From Synechococcus sp. RCC307 (GTDB lineage Bacteria > Cyanobacteriota > Cyanobacteriia > PCC-6307 > Cyanobiaceae): DNA of 64,000 nt. Position 1 is the first letter of the stretch, and every line of letters starts with the position of its first letter. This document shows positions 10,066 to 16,639 of this stretch, piece after piece. The stretch is taken from positions 305,105 to 369,104 of the forward strand of contig CT978603.1 of NCBI GenBank assembly GCA_000063525.1, read 5' to 3'. The notes beneath the pieces were generated by a model. That model searched no databases, was not told where the DNA came from, and saw nothing but the letters and a program-made list of their open reading frames with translations. The position numbers and the translations under genes were made by a program.

Positions 10066-10170
10066 CCGGGCCCTGCCCCTCAGCCCATAGTTTCTCAGTC
10101 CCCAGGTGGCTTGCCTGGGGCGGAAGTCCGAACGATTTGCGCTTAATCTCCGCCCAACCTGGCTCCTCTG

Positions 10171-10551
10171 ATGCGTCGCTCTCTTTGGTTGCTGCCCTTG
10201 GCGGCAGGGTTGGTGTTCGGTTCTGCGGAACTGCCCAAGGCGCAGGCCGGCAACCTGGGTGATGCCGTTGAGCCCTCCAATGCTGAGCAATTGAGCTTGG
10301 CCCGTGAGCTCAAGCAAGCCGGCGTCATTTTTTATGGCGCCTGGTGGTGCGGCGCCTGTTTCCACCAAAAGAATCTGTTTGGCACCGAGGCGGGGCGTGA
10401 ACTGCCCTATGTGGAGTGCGACAAAGATGACGCCGGGCGTGAGCAATGCCGCAAAGCTCAGATCAAGGCCTTCCCCACCTGGGTCTTGGGGGATCAACGC
10501 GCTGAGGGCGTGATGACCTTGCCGCAACTGCGCAGCTGGGCTGGGCTCTAA
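10171..10551 (+). CDS. Exported thioredoxin-fold protein with CGAC motif
   Basis: A 126-residue protein with an N-terminal signal-like segment (about 1-27, ending near AQA) and a thioredoxin-like core: VIFYGAWWCGACFHQKNLFG with the CxxC pair at 60 and 63, and the cis-Pro stretch AFPTWVL. The layout resembles the thioredoxin domain fused to cyanobacterial and plant VKOR, here as a free domain. It probably works in thiol oxidation or isomerisation in the periplasm or thylakoid lumen; the partner is not visible. Confidence 0.75.
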   Translation: MRRSLWLLPLAAGLVFGSAELPKAQAGNLGDAVEPSNAEQLSLARELKQAGVIFYGAWWCGACFHQKNLFGTEAGRELPYVECDKDDAGREQCRKAQIKAFPTWVLGDQRAEGVMTLPQLRSWAGL

Positions 10552-10554
10552 GCC

Positions 10555-10752
10555 TCAATCGATGAGCTCAACGCCGTAGGTGGAGCGCCGAACAGCTTTG
10601 CGGCGCTGCCGAGCGGGGATATAGCCACCTCGGTTCACGAAAGGACTGAGCTGGAGCTGGCGCGAACGGTTGACGTAGTTGAAGCGGATCAAGCTGGCGC
10701 TGAGGATCACCAGCAAGCTCAGAACAAGGGCTGCCGGCAACAAAACACGCAT
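10555..10752 (-). CDS. Small membrane-anchored hypothetical protein, 65 residues
   Basis: Not recognised. One N-terminal hydrophobic segment (about 3-22) is followed by a basic cytosolic or lumenal tail rich in Arg (PARQRRKAVRRS). ATG at 10752. It converges on the thioredoxin-like gene with three bases between stops. Codon use and hydropathy look like a real single-pass protein, but there is no motif. Confidence 0.6.
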   Translation of the reverse strand: MRVLLPAALVLSLLVILSASLIRFNYVNRSRQLQLSPFVNRGGYIPARQRRKAVRRSTYGVELID

Positions 10753-10859
10753 GACCCAGTTCCGAAATCCTGCTGCCGAGGTTGATCACGTGCCAGCAGG
10801 CGCGTGATGTGGTCTTAGCCCAAGACCATGGCGTTGGGGTGCGGCCAAACCCAGAGGCT

Positions 10860-11108
10860 TTAGATATCAGCTTCCGCATCCCACTGCGGAGCGCATGGCC
10901 TCCAGCCTCCCTGCAGCAGGCTCCGCCACAGCAGTTCTGCCGCTTGCGCTTTGAGATGAAGCCTCGTGGTTAGTAGGGGAGGCTGGCCTGGAAAAGGTCG
11001 CCCTGAATCCACAAAGATGTGCGGGTCCTGCGGGACGCTTTTTTCATCCCTGTGGAAGCGCTTGGTGTGCGCAGTTTGGGGGTTATGGATCCAGGCTTGG
11101 CAGCGCAT
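10860..11108 (-). CDS. DUF1651-type protein, possible SOS gene
   Basis: An 82-residue protein whose features fit the picocyanobacterial DUF1651 family as I know it: WIHNP, then RFHRDEKS, then DPHIFVDSGRPFPGQPPLL, then a helix AAELLWRSLLQGGWR and the terminal PQW. The second DUF1651 gene in this window (16640-16876) shares the LKSRR/LTTR...LW...GW...PQW ending. ATG at 11108; an in-frame stop lies 14 codons upstream, so the start is bounded. A promoter with two LexA boxes lies 90-130 bases upstream on the same strand. Function is unknown. A 71-residue ORF in another frame (10970-11185) is closer to the promoter but shows no family features. Confidence 0.7.
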   Translation of the reverse strand: MRCQAWIHNPQTAHTKRFHRDEKSVPQDPHIFVDSGRPFPGQPPLLTTRLHLKAQAAELLWRSLLQGGWRPCAPQWDAEADI

Positions 11109-11197
11109 GGTGCGGGGATGGCGATGGCAGGGCCCCGCATCCAGGCATCAGCACGGAAGGTGGCATAGGGCGAGCTGGGAGACATGGTCCTGCCGCT

Positions 11198-11211
11198 GGT
11201 ACACCTGTTCT
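11198..11211. promoter_or_regulatory. LexA (SOS) box, promoter-proximal copy
   Basis: GGTACACCTGTTCT matches every position of the cyanobacterial LexA consensus RGTACNNNDGTWCB (described in Anabaena). It abuts the second box and overlaps the -10 element of a minus-strand promoter. Repressor bound here would block transcription towards the DUF1651 gene. Confidence 0.7.
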
Positions 11212-11235
11212 AGTACGGGTGTACTGCTGCGTCAA
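11207..11235 (-). promoter_or_regulatory. Sigma70-type promoter under the LexA boxes
   Basis: On the minus strand TTGACG (11235-11230), a 17-base spacer and TAGAAC (11212-11207) form a good -35/-10 pair. Transcription would start near 11200 and run into the DUF1651 gene with a leader of about 90 bases. Confidence 0.6.
11212..11225. promoter_or_regulatory. LexA (SOS) box, upstream copy
   Basis: AGTACGGGTGTACT is a perfect match to RGTACNNNDGTWCB with symmetric AGTAC/GTACT half-sites. It fills most of the -35 to -10 spacer of the minus-strand promoter and is directly joined to the other box. Confidence 0.75.
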
Positions 11236-11275
11236 TCAATTGCCTGCCGCCGCTGGTTTTGCTGCGCGTTGTGCG

Positions 11276-11404
11276 TTAGCCGGCGTGGATCGACTGCAAT
11301 GTGATCCCTTTGGCCTGAAGGATGAAATAGCCGATCACGCCCACAACATTCAGGCCAATCACAAAAGCCCAAACGCCCCAGGGCTGCTTGCTGTCCAACT
11401 TCAT
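11276..11404 (-). CDS. 42-residue single-pass membrane peptide
   Basis: Not recognised. The product starts MKLDSKQPWG and has one clean hydrophobic helix (VWAFVIGLNVVGVIGYFIL) with a short tail. The size and one-helix form resemble small photosystem or cytochrome b6f subunits, but no HLIP signature (ExxNGRxAM) is present and I cannot assign it to a Psb, Psa or Pet family. No strong Shine-Dalgarno site is seen. The stop lies about 40 bases from the SOS promoter that fires away from it. Confidence 0.5.
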   Translation of the reverse strand: MKLDSKQPWGVWAFVIGLNVVGVIGYFILQAKGITLQSIHAG

Positions 11405-11490
11405 TGGGGTGTGCATTCAATCCATGCAGTGTCGCGCCAAGCGGCAACCCTCTGGATTGCTTTGCAGAATGGCGGCCGCAAAACAACGCC

Positions 11491-12354
11491 ATGACGGGCA
11501 ACTTGCAGGCCATTGGTTTTTTGTTCACCTGGGTGCTGCTGTGGTGCCTCGGGGGCATTGGCATTGAGGCCTTGTTGTTGCAAGTCGGCTTGATCGCGCC
11601 TGGTGGCGGCAGCTGGGCTGGTGGTCTTGGTTTTCTGCTTTGGACGTTGCTGATCGGTTTTGCTGGCTGGGCCTTGTTCAACCGCATCACCGGTTTGACC
11701 CAGCCCGCCCCCACGCTTCAAGCCTCGCCATGGCATGAGGTCCCAGCTCCGTTGCAGCCTGTTTTGGCTGGGCTGGCGCCATTGGCTAACCAGCAGCGCC
11801 GTTTGCTGTTGGTGCTCAGCCAGCTGGGTGACTTTGATTCGGTTGAGTACGCCCAGGCGGTGATGGCCTCATGGCCTCAGCTGCGGGAAGCCGGCGTGGA
11901 TGTTCGCGCCATCGGTATTGGCGATGCGGGAAGCGTTGATCGTTTTTGCGATTACACAGGGTTCCCAAAGGAACGCTTGTCGGTCGATCCCGAGGCGAGG
12001 TTGCACCGTGATCTGGGGTTGTACGGCGGTGCGGAGGGATTTGGTGGGCCCTGGGGAAACTTGCTCGCCATGTGCGCAGGCATTGGCTCGCCGGGCACCT
12101 TGCGCGAGGTTTTGCGTGGTTATCACGGCGGCGGGCGTTATCTCCCGTTTTGGATCGCCAGTATCCGCTTGCGGAACATGGTCGAAGTGCTCAGCCATTG
12201 GGGCACCTATGTACCGGATGAGCGTTGGATGACCCAACGAGGCGCCACCTTTTTGATCAGCAGTGATGGGTCGTTGCTTTACAGCTGGAAGGACCCAGGA
12301 CTGCTTGGCTTCTCAGCTTCGATGGCCGAACCGCTGAAGTTTTTGGAGCTCTAG
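11491..12354 (+). CDS. Membrane-anchored peroxiredoxin-like (AhpC/TSA, PRXL2-type) protein
   Basis: A 287-residue protein with two N-terminal hydrophobic helices (about 7-28 and 38-61) and a C-terminal thioredoxin/peroxiredoxin-like domain. Supporting pieces are LLVLSQLGDFDSVEYAQ, VDVRAIGIGDAGSVDRFCDYTGFPKERLSVDPEARLHRDLGLY and the terminal beta strand GATFLISSDGSLLYSW. This is the AhpC/TSA-like PRXL2 pattern. The usual CxxC at the active site is absent, so peroxidase activity is doubtful. ATG at 11491 is chosen; the upstream open frame has no support. Confidence 0.75.
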   Translation: MTGNLQAIGFLFTWVLLWCLGGIGIEALLLQVGLIAPGGGSWAGGLGFLLWTLLIGFAGWALFNRITGLTQPAPTLQASPWHEVPAPLQPVLAGLAPLANQQRRLLLVLSQLGDFDSVEYAQAVMASWPQLREAGVDVRAIGIGDAGSVDRFCDYTGFPKERLSVDPEARLHRDLGLYGGAEGFGGPWGNLLAMCAGIGSPGTLREVLRGYHGGGRYLPFWIASIRLRNMVEVLSHWGTYVPDERWMTQRGATFLISSDGSLLYSWKDPGLLGFSASMAEPLKFLEL

Positions 12355-12414
12355 AGGCTCATCACGGGGCGCCTGAGATGAAGGAGGGCGACCACAAGCC
12401 TGAGCGTTTGGTTC

Positions 12415-12834
12415 TTAATTCCCTTCGCAGAGCTTCAGCATGATTTGCTCGCTCACCGAGCGTGAAATGGGGTATTCCCAGGCCGTCCAGGCTTTGCTCT
12501 GACCGTTGTCTTGATTCCAAGCAATCTTGAAGGCTTGGCAATTCACGCCAACGGCTAACAATTTGCCGCCAATGCCAGGCGAGAGGTCATTCACAGCGGC
12601 GTAGCGGTTGCCATAGCGGCCATCTTTCCAGCCATCCCATTTGATTCCATACATCCCGGTTTGATCTTTGAACCATTCCCAGCTCGGGTCGAGTTGGGAG
12701 GCCGAAGCTGCTGTTGTTTTCGGCATAGCTGGCAGCTCGCGAGGCCCACTTGCCTCTGGTGGCGGCGCCACGAGGGGATTGGCGCGTACGGGCGTTAAGG
12801 CAACCAGCGTTGCCAACAGCAGAAATACGTTCAT
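12415..12834 (-). CDS. Exported hypothetical protein, 139 residues
   Basis: Not recognised. A signal peptide is clear (MNVFLLLATLVALTPVRA, cleavage near 18-19), followed by a Pro/Ala-rich linker and a compact domain with WEWFKDQTGMYGIKWDGWKDGRYGNRYAAV and two Cys (one in GVNCQAF, one near the C terminus) that could form a disulfide. ATG at 12834. Expected to be periplasmic or lumenal. Confidence 0.65.
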   Translation of the reverse strand: MNVFLLLATLVALTPVRANPLVAPPPEASGPRELPAMPKTTAASASQLDPSWEWFKDQTGMYGIKWDGWKDGRYGNRYAAVNDLSPGIGGKLLAVGVNCQAFKIAWNQDNGQSKAWTAWEYPISRSVSEQIMLKLCEGN

Positions 12835-12941
12835 GGCGGGAAATTACCAGCTCGCTTCTGCCGAGATGTTTCAGGCTGAACCTTTAAGTATCACCAAAGT
12901 TGTCTGCTGTGTTCAGTCGGCTCTTCTTTGACCGTCTGCCC

Positions 12942-13361
12942 TCAGCGCAGTGCCTCCACCCATTCCGGTCGCACGACCCAGGTAAAGCTCTCTTTGCCTT
13001 CCTCATAGGCATCCTCCAGTCCATAGGCCGCTTTGCGCTCGAAGGTCACCAGCAGATCAATCCACATCCCGGTGCTTGGTTTTTTCCACCCGAGCTGGCC
13101 AGCGAGCTTGCTGCAGGCATGGCCAACCACGGAGTTCCACTGCACTTTCAAAAACGTGCCCGGACTTTCGTTGGAAGGGCGACTCTCTGGGCTCAGCCCA
13201 GCGGCTAGGGCACCTCGAGCAGCCGTGCCCCGCCGCAGCGCAACAGTGGCAAAGAGGAAGTCCCGCTCTTTGGGGCTCAGTCCGCAGCTGTCAAAGGCTT
13301 GTCGCAGGCTTTTGGGGGCGGCGCAGAAGTAGTTGGCCTCGCCAACAGCAGCTTCACCCAT
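12942..13361 (-). CDS. Hypothetical protein, 139 residues
   Basis: Not recognised. A soluble protein with two helical parts: SLRQAFDSCGLSPKERDFLFATVALRRG near the N terminus and a basic/aromatic C-terminal half (FLKVQWNSVVGHACSKLAGQLGWKKPSTGMWIDLLVTFERKAAYGLEDAYEEGKE is split over about 70-125). ATG at 13361; a TTG one codon earlier is possible. The gene stands alone between an exported protein and a structured intergenic region. Confidence 0.6.
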   Translation of the reverse strand: MGEAAVGEANYFCAAPKSLRQAFDSCGLSPKERDFLFATVALRRGTAARGALAAGLSPESRPSNESPGTFLKVQWNSVVGHACSKLAGQLGWKKPSTGMWIDLLVTFERKAAYGLEDAYEEGKESFTWVVRPEWVEALR

Positions 13362-13402
13362 CAATTGACTCCAGCACTGGTCATCTCAACAGCAGTCTTG
13401 CC

Positions 13403-13433
13403 AAAAAAAAACGCCCTTTGCCGAAAAGGACGT
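13403..13433 (-). terminator. Strong intrinsic terminator, minus strand
   Basis: On the minus strand CGTCCTTT and AAAGGGCG pair around a short CGGC-containing loop and are followed by nine T. No minus-strand gene ends just upstream of it (the DUF-free 139-residue gene begins after it), so it probably ends a non-coding transcript or a read-through from further right. Confidence 0.7.
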
Positions 13434-13445
13434 CTCTTTGTCGAT

Positions 13446-13581
13446 CCACGACCCTTTCCCGAGAGTCGTGGGGAATGAATAGCTGGCTGCCGGGGGCTTG
13501 TTCGGTCGCCATAAACACCAATTCTGGAACTTTGTATTTCCTTAAAGAAAAAGTCCTCCGCGACGCATTCGCAACGTCGCG
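13446..13581 (-). ncRNA. Candidate structured RNA upstream of a terminator
   Basis: Two perfect 7-bp hairpins are seen: 13446-13452 with 13465-13471 (CCACGAC/GTCGTGG) and 13559-13565 with 13575-13581 (CGCGACG/CGTCGCG). On the minus strand they precede the intrinsic terminator at 13403-13433 by a short distance. This would fit a small RNA of about 150-240 bases. I could not match it to 6S, Yfr1 or Yfr2, and the 5' end is not defined. The hairpins could also be in the leader of the plus-strand gene at 13644. Confidence 0.35.
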
Positions 13582-13643
13582 ACGGCCACAGCACCGCCTC
13601 TCGAAAAGGCCTTAAACCTCCGCTGTCAACGGAGATTCTCTCC

Positions 13644-13904
13644 ATGCGAAGCACAGCGACCAACCCCGTCGGTGAAGCCACGGAGGTTTTGATGGCCCTC
13701 GCTGTTGAGCGCATCCTCAGCAAACACGCCACCAGCCAGCAGCGCGACAAAGCACGGCTCGCCATGCGCGCTGATCTGGCAAGCCCGGGCGTTGAAAGTT
13801 GCGTGGTCGGCAAGCTCGGCCTGTTGCACGACTACGCCGAGCACCTGGCTTGTGAGCTGATCAATGAGGTGTTGGTGGCCGGTCAAGAGCCCTGCGCTGA
13901 TTAA
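13644..13904 (+). CDS. Hypothetical protein, 86 residues
   Basis: Not recognised. A mainly helical soluble protein (VGEATEVLMALAVERILSKH, then QRDKARLAMRADL, and a C-terminal helix LHDYAEHLACELINEVLVAG) with three Cys. ATG at 13644 follows a small hairpin (CTCCG/CGGAG at about 13618-13634) that includes a GGAG that could act as ribosome binding site. After the stop, GGCTGATC and GATCAGCC at about 13938-13962 could form a hairpin. Confidence 0.65.
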   Translation: MRSTATNPVGEATEVLMALAVERILSKHATSQQRDKARLAMRADLASPGVESCVVGKLGLLHDYAEHLACELINEVLVAGQEPCAD

Positions 13905-13975
13905 GGGCGGTGCTGGGCCAAAGGTTGGTCGCTTGATGGCGGCTGATCCGTGATCGATCAGCCCTTAAACGTCTT

Positions 13976-14503
13976 TCATTCGCCAGCAACGCCGCAGGCG
14001 ATCCTGGCGCCGCCTCCGCCCAAGGGAGGTTCATCGCTGTAGGTGTCGCCGCCGGCATGAACGATGAAGGCTCGGCCCTTGAGGTCATCCACGCTTAACC
14101 GTGGAGCGACGACCGGCGTGGTTGATGTGCCATCAGCGTTGATCACCAATCGGCTCAGATCACCGCGGTGGCCAACGCCAAACGGCCCTTGATGGGAGCC
14201 GGTGTTGTCGGGATCCCAATGTCCACCGGCCGCTAGACCGGCCACTTCGACTCCGTCTTTGAGGCCTGATTCACAACTGCCGTTTTCATGAAGGTGAAAG
14301 CCATAGGCCCCTGCAGCTAATCCGGAGATGCTCGGGCTGATCACCAGTCCATCGCTCGTGTCACGGGCCATCACGCTGCCGAGCACCTCGCCACTCTCTT
14401 CCCCTCCAATGCGCTGGATCCACACCTGCTGCTCAGCAGCAAGCGCGGGCATGGATGGGACAAGCAGAGAGAGAAACAGCAGCAAAGACAGCAGTAAGCG
14501 CAT
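13976..14503 (-). CDS. sodC: Cu/Zn superoxide dismutase, exported
   Basis: A 175-residue SodC with a signal peptide (1-22). Metal ligands are visible: GFHLHENGSC (His70, His72), GGHWDP (His95), SHQGPFGVGHRGD (His104, His112, Asp115) and FIVHAGGDTYSD (His149). Cys77 and Cys170 fit the conserved disulfide. It converts superoxide to peroxide and oxygen outside the cytoplasm. ATG at 14503, divergent from a small plus-strand gene across an AT-richer 176-base gap. Confidence 0.95.
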   Translation of the reverse strand: MRLLLSLLLFLSLLVPSMPALAAEQQVWIQRIGGEESGEVLGSVMARDTSDGLVISPSISGLAAGAYGFHLHENGSCESGLKDGVEVAGLAAGGHWDPDNTGSHQGPFGVGHRGDLSRLVINADGTSTTPVVAPRLSVDDLKGRAFIVHAGGDTYSDEPPLGGGGARIACGVAGE

Positions 14504-14679
14504 TGGAGATGCAGGCCGATGGCACGGGTCAAAAAATAGGAAACGCCTGGCTGGATACCAAAACGCTTGCTTCTGGCAGCAATCACGACAGTTTTAGATT
14601 TTCCTCAGTTTTGTTTGTTGCTATTCGGACACCAAGACTTGTTTTCTTGCCTACTTTTGAGGACCTTTTACGTTCAAAA

Positions 14680-14871
14680 ATGCCTCCGGAAAGGATTAAT
14701 ACCCTCAAGTGGGAGTCCAACGGAGAGCTGTCAGCCCACGACGTGTTTGAGCTGGTGAAGCGCTTGAAGCAGCAAGAGCAGCCGGCATGCTCCAGTCAGC
14801 TTCTGCATTTGGTCAACAAGCATCGCCACAGCAGCAAAGTCAAAAAGGCTGCTCCCCGCGCGGCCAGCTGA
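14680..14871 (+). CDS. Hypothetical protein, 63 residues
   Basis: Not recognised. A basic helical protein (INTLKWESNGELSAHDVFELVKRLKQQEQ, then a Lys/Arg-rich tail KHRHSSKVKKAAPRAAS). ATG at 14680 is chosen because the frame upstream runs through the sodC promoter region. The next gene is in the same frame 36 bases on. Confidence 0.6.
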   Translation: MPPERINTLKWESNGELSAHDVFELVKRLKQQEQPACSSQLLHLVNKHRHSSKVKKAAPRAAS

Positions 14872-14907
14872 GCTCCTTGCCCTGGAGATCAGGCTGAATG
14901 GAAGGGC

Positions 14908-15165
14908 TTGACTACGAGAGATGTCTATCTGCTGATTAGAAAAAAAGAGCTCCTACCGTCCAACCATCGAGCAGTGGTGAAGGCGATGGGTGATGAGCGT
15001 TGGGTGGTTGTGAATGCGTGCGATGTGTTCAACAACTACCGCGAAGTGGCTTGCTTCTACAGCTCTGATGATGCGTTCGACTACATCGATCAGCATTGCG
15101 ATGAAGACAGCCATGTTGAAGAACGTTTCCTCCCACTCCGCCGGGTGGTGATGGTGGAGCCGTGA
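14908..15165 (+). CDS. Hypothetical protein, 85 residues
   Basis: Not recognised. An acidic, compact protein with LLIRKKELLPSNHRAVV, WVVVNACDVFNNYREVACFYSSDDAFDYIDQH and a C-terminal strand RRVVMVEP. TTG at 14908, behind GGAAGGG, is the only reasonable in-frame start before ATG at 14986, which would lose a conserved-looking helix. It may be cotranscribed with the gene before it. Confidence 0.6.
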   Translation: MTTRDVYLLIRKKELLPSNHRAVVKAMGDERWVVVNACDVFNNYREVACFYSSDDAFDYIDQHCDEDSHVEERFLPLRRVVMVEP

Positions 15166-15206
15166 TGGTCGTCCACCTTTCAGGATGGAGCTGTTGATGA
15201 AGGGCT

Positions 15207-15362
15207 ATGGGTAAGACGATTCCTTGTGTTAGCTGCGGTGCGCCCGTAGAGATCCCCGAGGCTTGGGACGCGGCCAAGACAGCGAAGTGCAGTAAGTGCT
15301 CGCCGATCATGCGCCAACACGAGCAAATGAAGCGTGCCTCGGGCGGCAAAGGCTTCAGCTGA
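15207..15362 (+). CDS. 51-residue zinc-ribbon-like protein
   Basis: A short gene starting MGKTIPCVSCGAP with ATG at 15207 behind AAGGG. Two CxxC pairs (Cys7/Cys10 and Cys28/Cys31, in CVSC and CSKC) 17 residues apart are a zinc-ribbon pattern. The C terminus is basic (MKRASGGKGFS). The role is unknown; small zinc ribbons often bind RNA, DNA or a protein partner. Confidence 0.65.
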   Translation: MGKTIPCVSCGAPVEIPEAWDAAKTAKCSKCSPIMRQHEQMKRASGGKGFS

Positions 15363-15420
15363 TTGAACCGGTGAACGCGATGCTGCCGCTCGGTCTTGCT
15401 AGCAATGCCATCAAGGTTTT

Positions 15421-15708
15421 ATGGGTTTGCTGGCAATGCTTCAACGCCTGATCTTTGCCGCTGCATGGCTTGGTGTTGCTTTGTTGGCAGCTTCCCCAGT
15501 GCAGGCCGGCTCCATTACGCGAAGCTCCATTTGGAACCAAGCCGCTGCCATGCGAGCAGCTCGAAGCCGTGTGCCTCAAGGGGCTGAAATCACTGACAGC
15601 CACTGCGAGCAGATTTCCGTAGCCAACGACTTCCGGTGGCAATGCACGGTGAGATTCAGCATGTCCCCGCCATCGCCGGCGGACACACCCGCTGCTGGCT
15701 CTGACTGA
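15421..15708 (+). CDS. Exported small hypothetical protein, 95 residues
   Basis: Not recognised. A signal peptide (about 1-29, ending SPVQA) is followed by a short mature part with two Cys (SHCEQ and WQCTV) that could form a disulfide and a Ser/Pro-rich tail. ATG at 15421, or ATG at 15436 five codons later. Confidence 0.6.
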   Translation: MGLLAMLQRLIFAAAWLGVALLAASPVQAGSITRSSIWNQAAAMRAARSRVPQGAEITDSHCEQISVANDFRWQCTVRFSMSPPSPADTPAAGSD

Positions 15709-15717
15709 GTGTTGCTG

Positions 15718-15894
15718 TTACTGCTGGCTGGCTAAGCCGGTTTGGGCGAGCAGCGCTTTGCCTTCGAGGATGTTCAGGGCTGATTGAAGGATGCTCTCAA
15801 CAGTTTCTCGATCCTCATCAAACTGACCTTTCAAGGCCGTCTCAAACGCGGCGTCATGCACCAGCCGTAAGAGGTTTTGCGTGGACTCCTGCAC
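15718..15894 (-). CDS. 58-residue helical hypothetical protein
   Basis: Not recognised. The frame reads QNLLRLVHDAAFETALK, then GQFDEDRETVESILQSALN and a Leu/Ala-rich end: two or three amphipathic helices with normal codon use. GTG at 15894 is the first start after an in-frame stop region; GTG eleven codons later is an alternative. It lies downstream of another small minus-strand gene. Confidence 0.5.
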   Translation of the reverse strand: MQESTQNLLRLVHDAAFETALKGQFDEDRETVESILQSALNILEGKALLAQTGLASQQ

Positions 15895-15979
15895 GGGAGG
15901 AGAGAGAAAAAGTGACGCCCATCCAAGATCAGCCGAGGCACCATCTGTGGACTCCGTGATCCATCAAGACAGCTGTCCA

Positions 15980-16141
15980 TCAGGTGAGTCTCGGCTGCTT
16001 CCGATCGATTAGCTGCGCGGCTTTGAGCCTGGCTGTGCTAACGCCGGCATCGTCGGTTTCCACGAGGATCCAGCCCTCCACAGAGCCAGGAGGCTTCCCT
16101 GCTGGGCTGGTGAGCCGTTCAACAATGGGGACTACGAGCAC
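15980..16141 (-). CDS. 53-residue hypothetical protein
   Basis: Not recognised. Reads MLVVPIVERLTSPAGKP, then VEGWILVETDDAG and a basic helix ARLKAAQLIDRKQPR. GTG at 16141 is seven codons after an in-frame stop. It is divergent from the plus-strand gene at 16159 with only 17 bases between starts, so the promoters must overlap. Confidence 0.5.
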   Translation of the reverse strand: MLVVPIVERLTSPAGKPPGSVEGWILVETDDAGVSTARLKAAQLIDRKQPRLT

Positions 16142-16158
16142 CGGCTGCTGGTTCTGTC

Positions 16159-16377
16159 ATGAAACTCTCCTTCGCTGTCTGCATCACCCATCCAGATCGG
16201 CGTGAGGAGACCTCCTTTCACGAGAGCGTGCTCGATGCGGTGGAGGACTATCACAGCTCCGTGCTCAAAAGTGCGCTTCAGGGTTGGGACTGTGTGGCTC
16301 TATCGCTCTGCATTAATGGCCAACCGGTGGAAGTGCTGGAGAGCATTGAGCCGTTGAAAAATGGCCGTCCCCATTAG
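16159..16377 (+). CDS. Hypothetical protein, 72 residues
   Basis: Not recognised. MKLSFAVCITHPDRREE is followed by a helix (SFHESVLDAVEDYHSSVLKSALQ) and a beta hairpin (DCVALSLCINGQPVEVLE). ATG at 16159. Its stop overlaps the stop of a convergent 59-residue membrane protein gene. Confidence 0.65.
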   Translation: MKLSFAVCITHPDRREETSFHESVLDAVEDYHSSVLKSALQGWDCVALSLCINGQPVEVLESIEPLKNGRPH

Positions 16378-16553
16378 CGGGCTAGGAAAATGATCAGGCT
16401 GGCCGTGATCAGGAAAACCATCCCTGCAATCCAGATCTGAGCGGAATGCTCTGAAAGCCACTTGAGCCTGCCCTCCAATGGCTGCCCGTAGAGACTCACA
16501 AAGGCAATCCCGAAAACAAGCAGCGGGATCAGTAGTGCAAAGACTGGAAGCAT
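16374..16553 (-). CDS. 59-residue two-helix membrane protein
   Basis: Not recognised. Two hydrophobic helices (MLPVFALLIPLLVFGIAFV and IWIAGMVFLITASLIIFLAR) are joined by a short loop. ATG at 16553. It overlaps the convergent 72-residue gene by four bases. Confidence 0.6.
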   Translation of the reverse strand: MLPVFALLIPLLVFGIAFVSLYGQPLEGRLKWLSEHSAQIWIAGMVFLITASLIIFLAR

Positions 16554-16639
16554 CCTGGCCAGGACTCTTGAGGGTTGTAGTCCTGGCTGCTGTTTAGCTC
16601 CTCTGGCAGCCCAGGTTCAGCATCCAACACCCCGCCTTC

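Noticed and set aside
11021-11046. GTCC/GGAC hairpin followed by six T on the plus strand, like a terminator
   Set aside because: It lies inside the DUF1651 coding frame on the other strand, has a short 4-bp stem, and no plus-strand gene ends before it.
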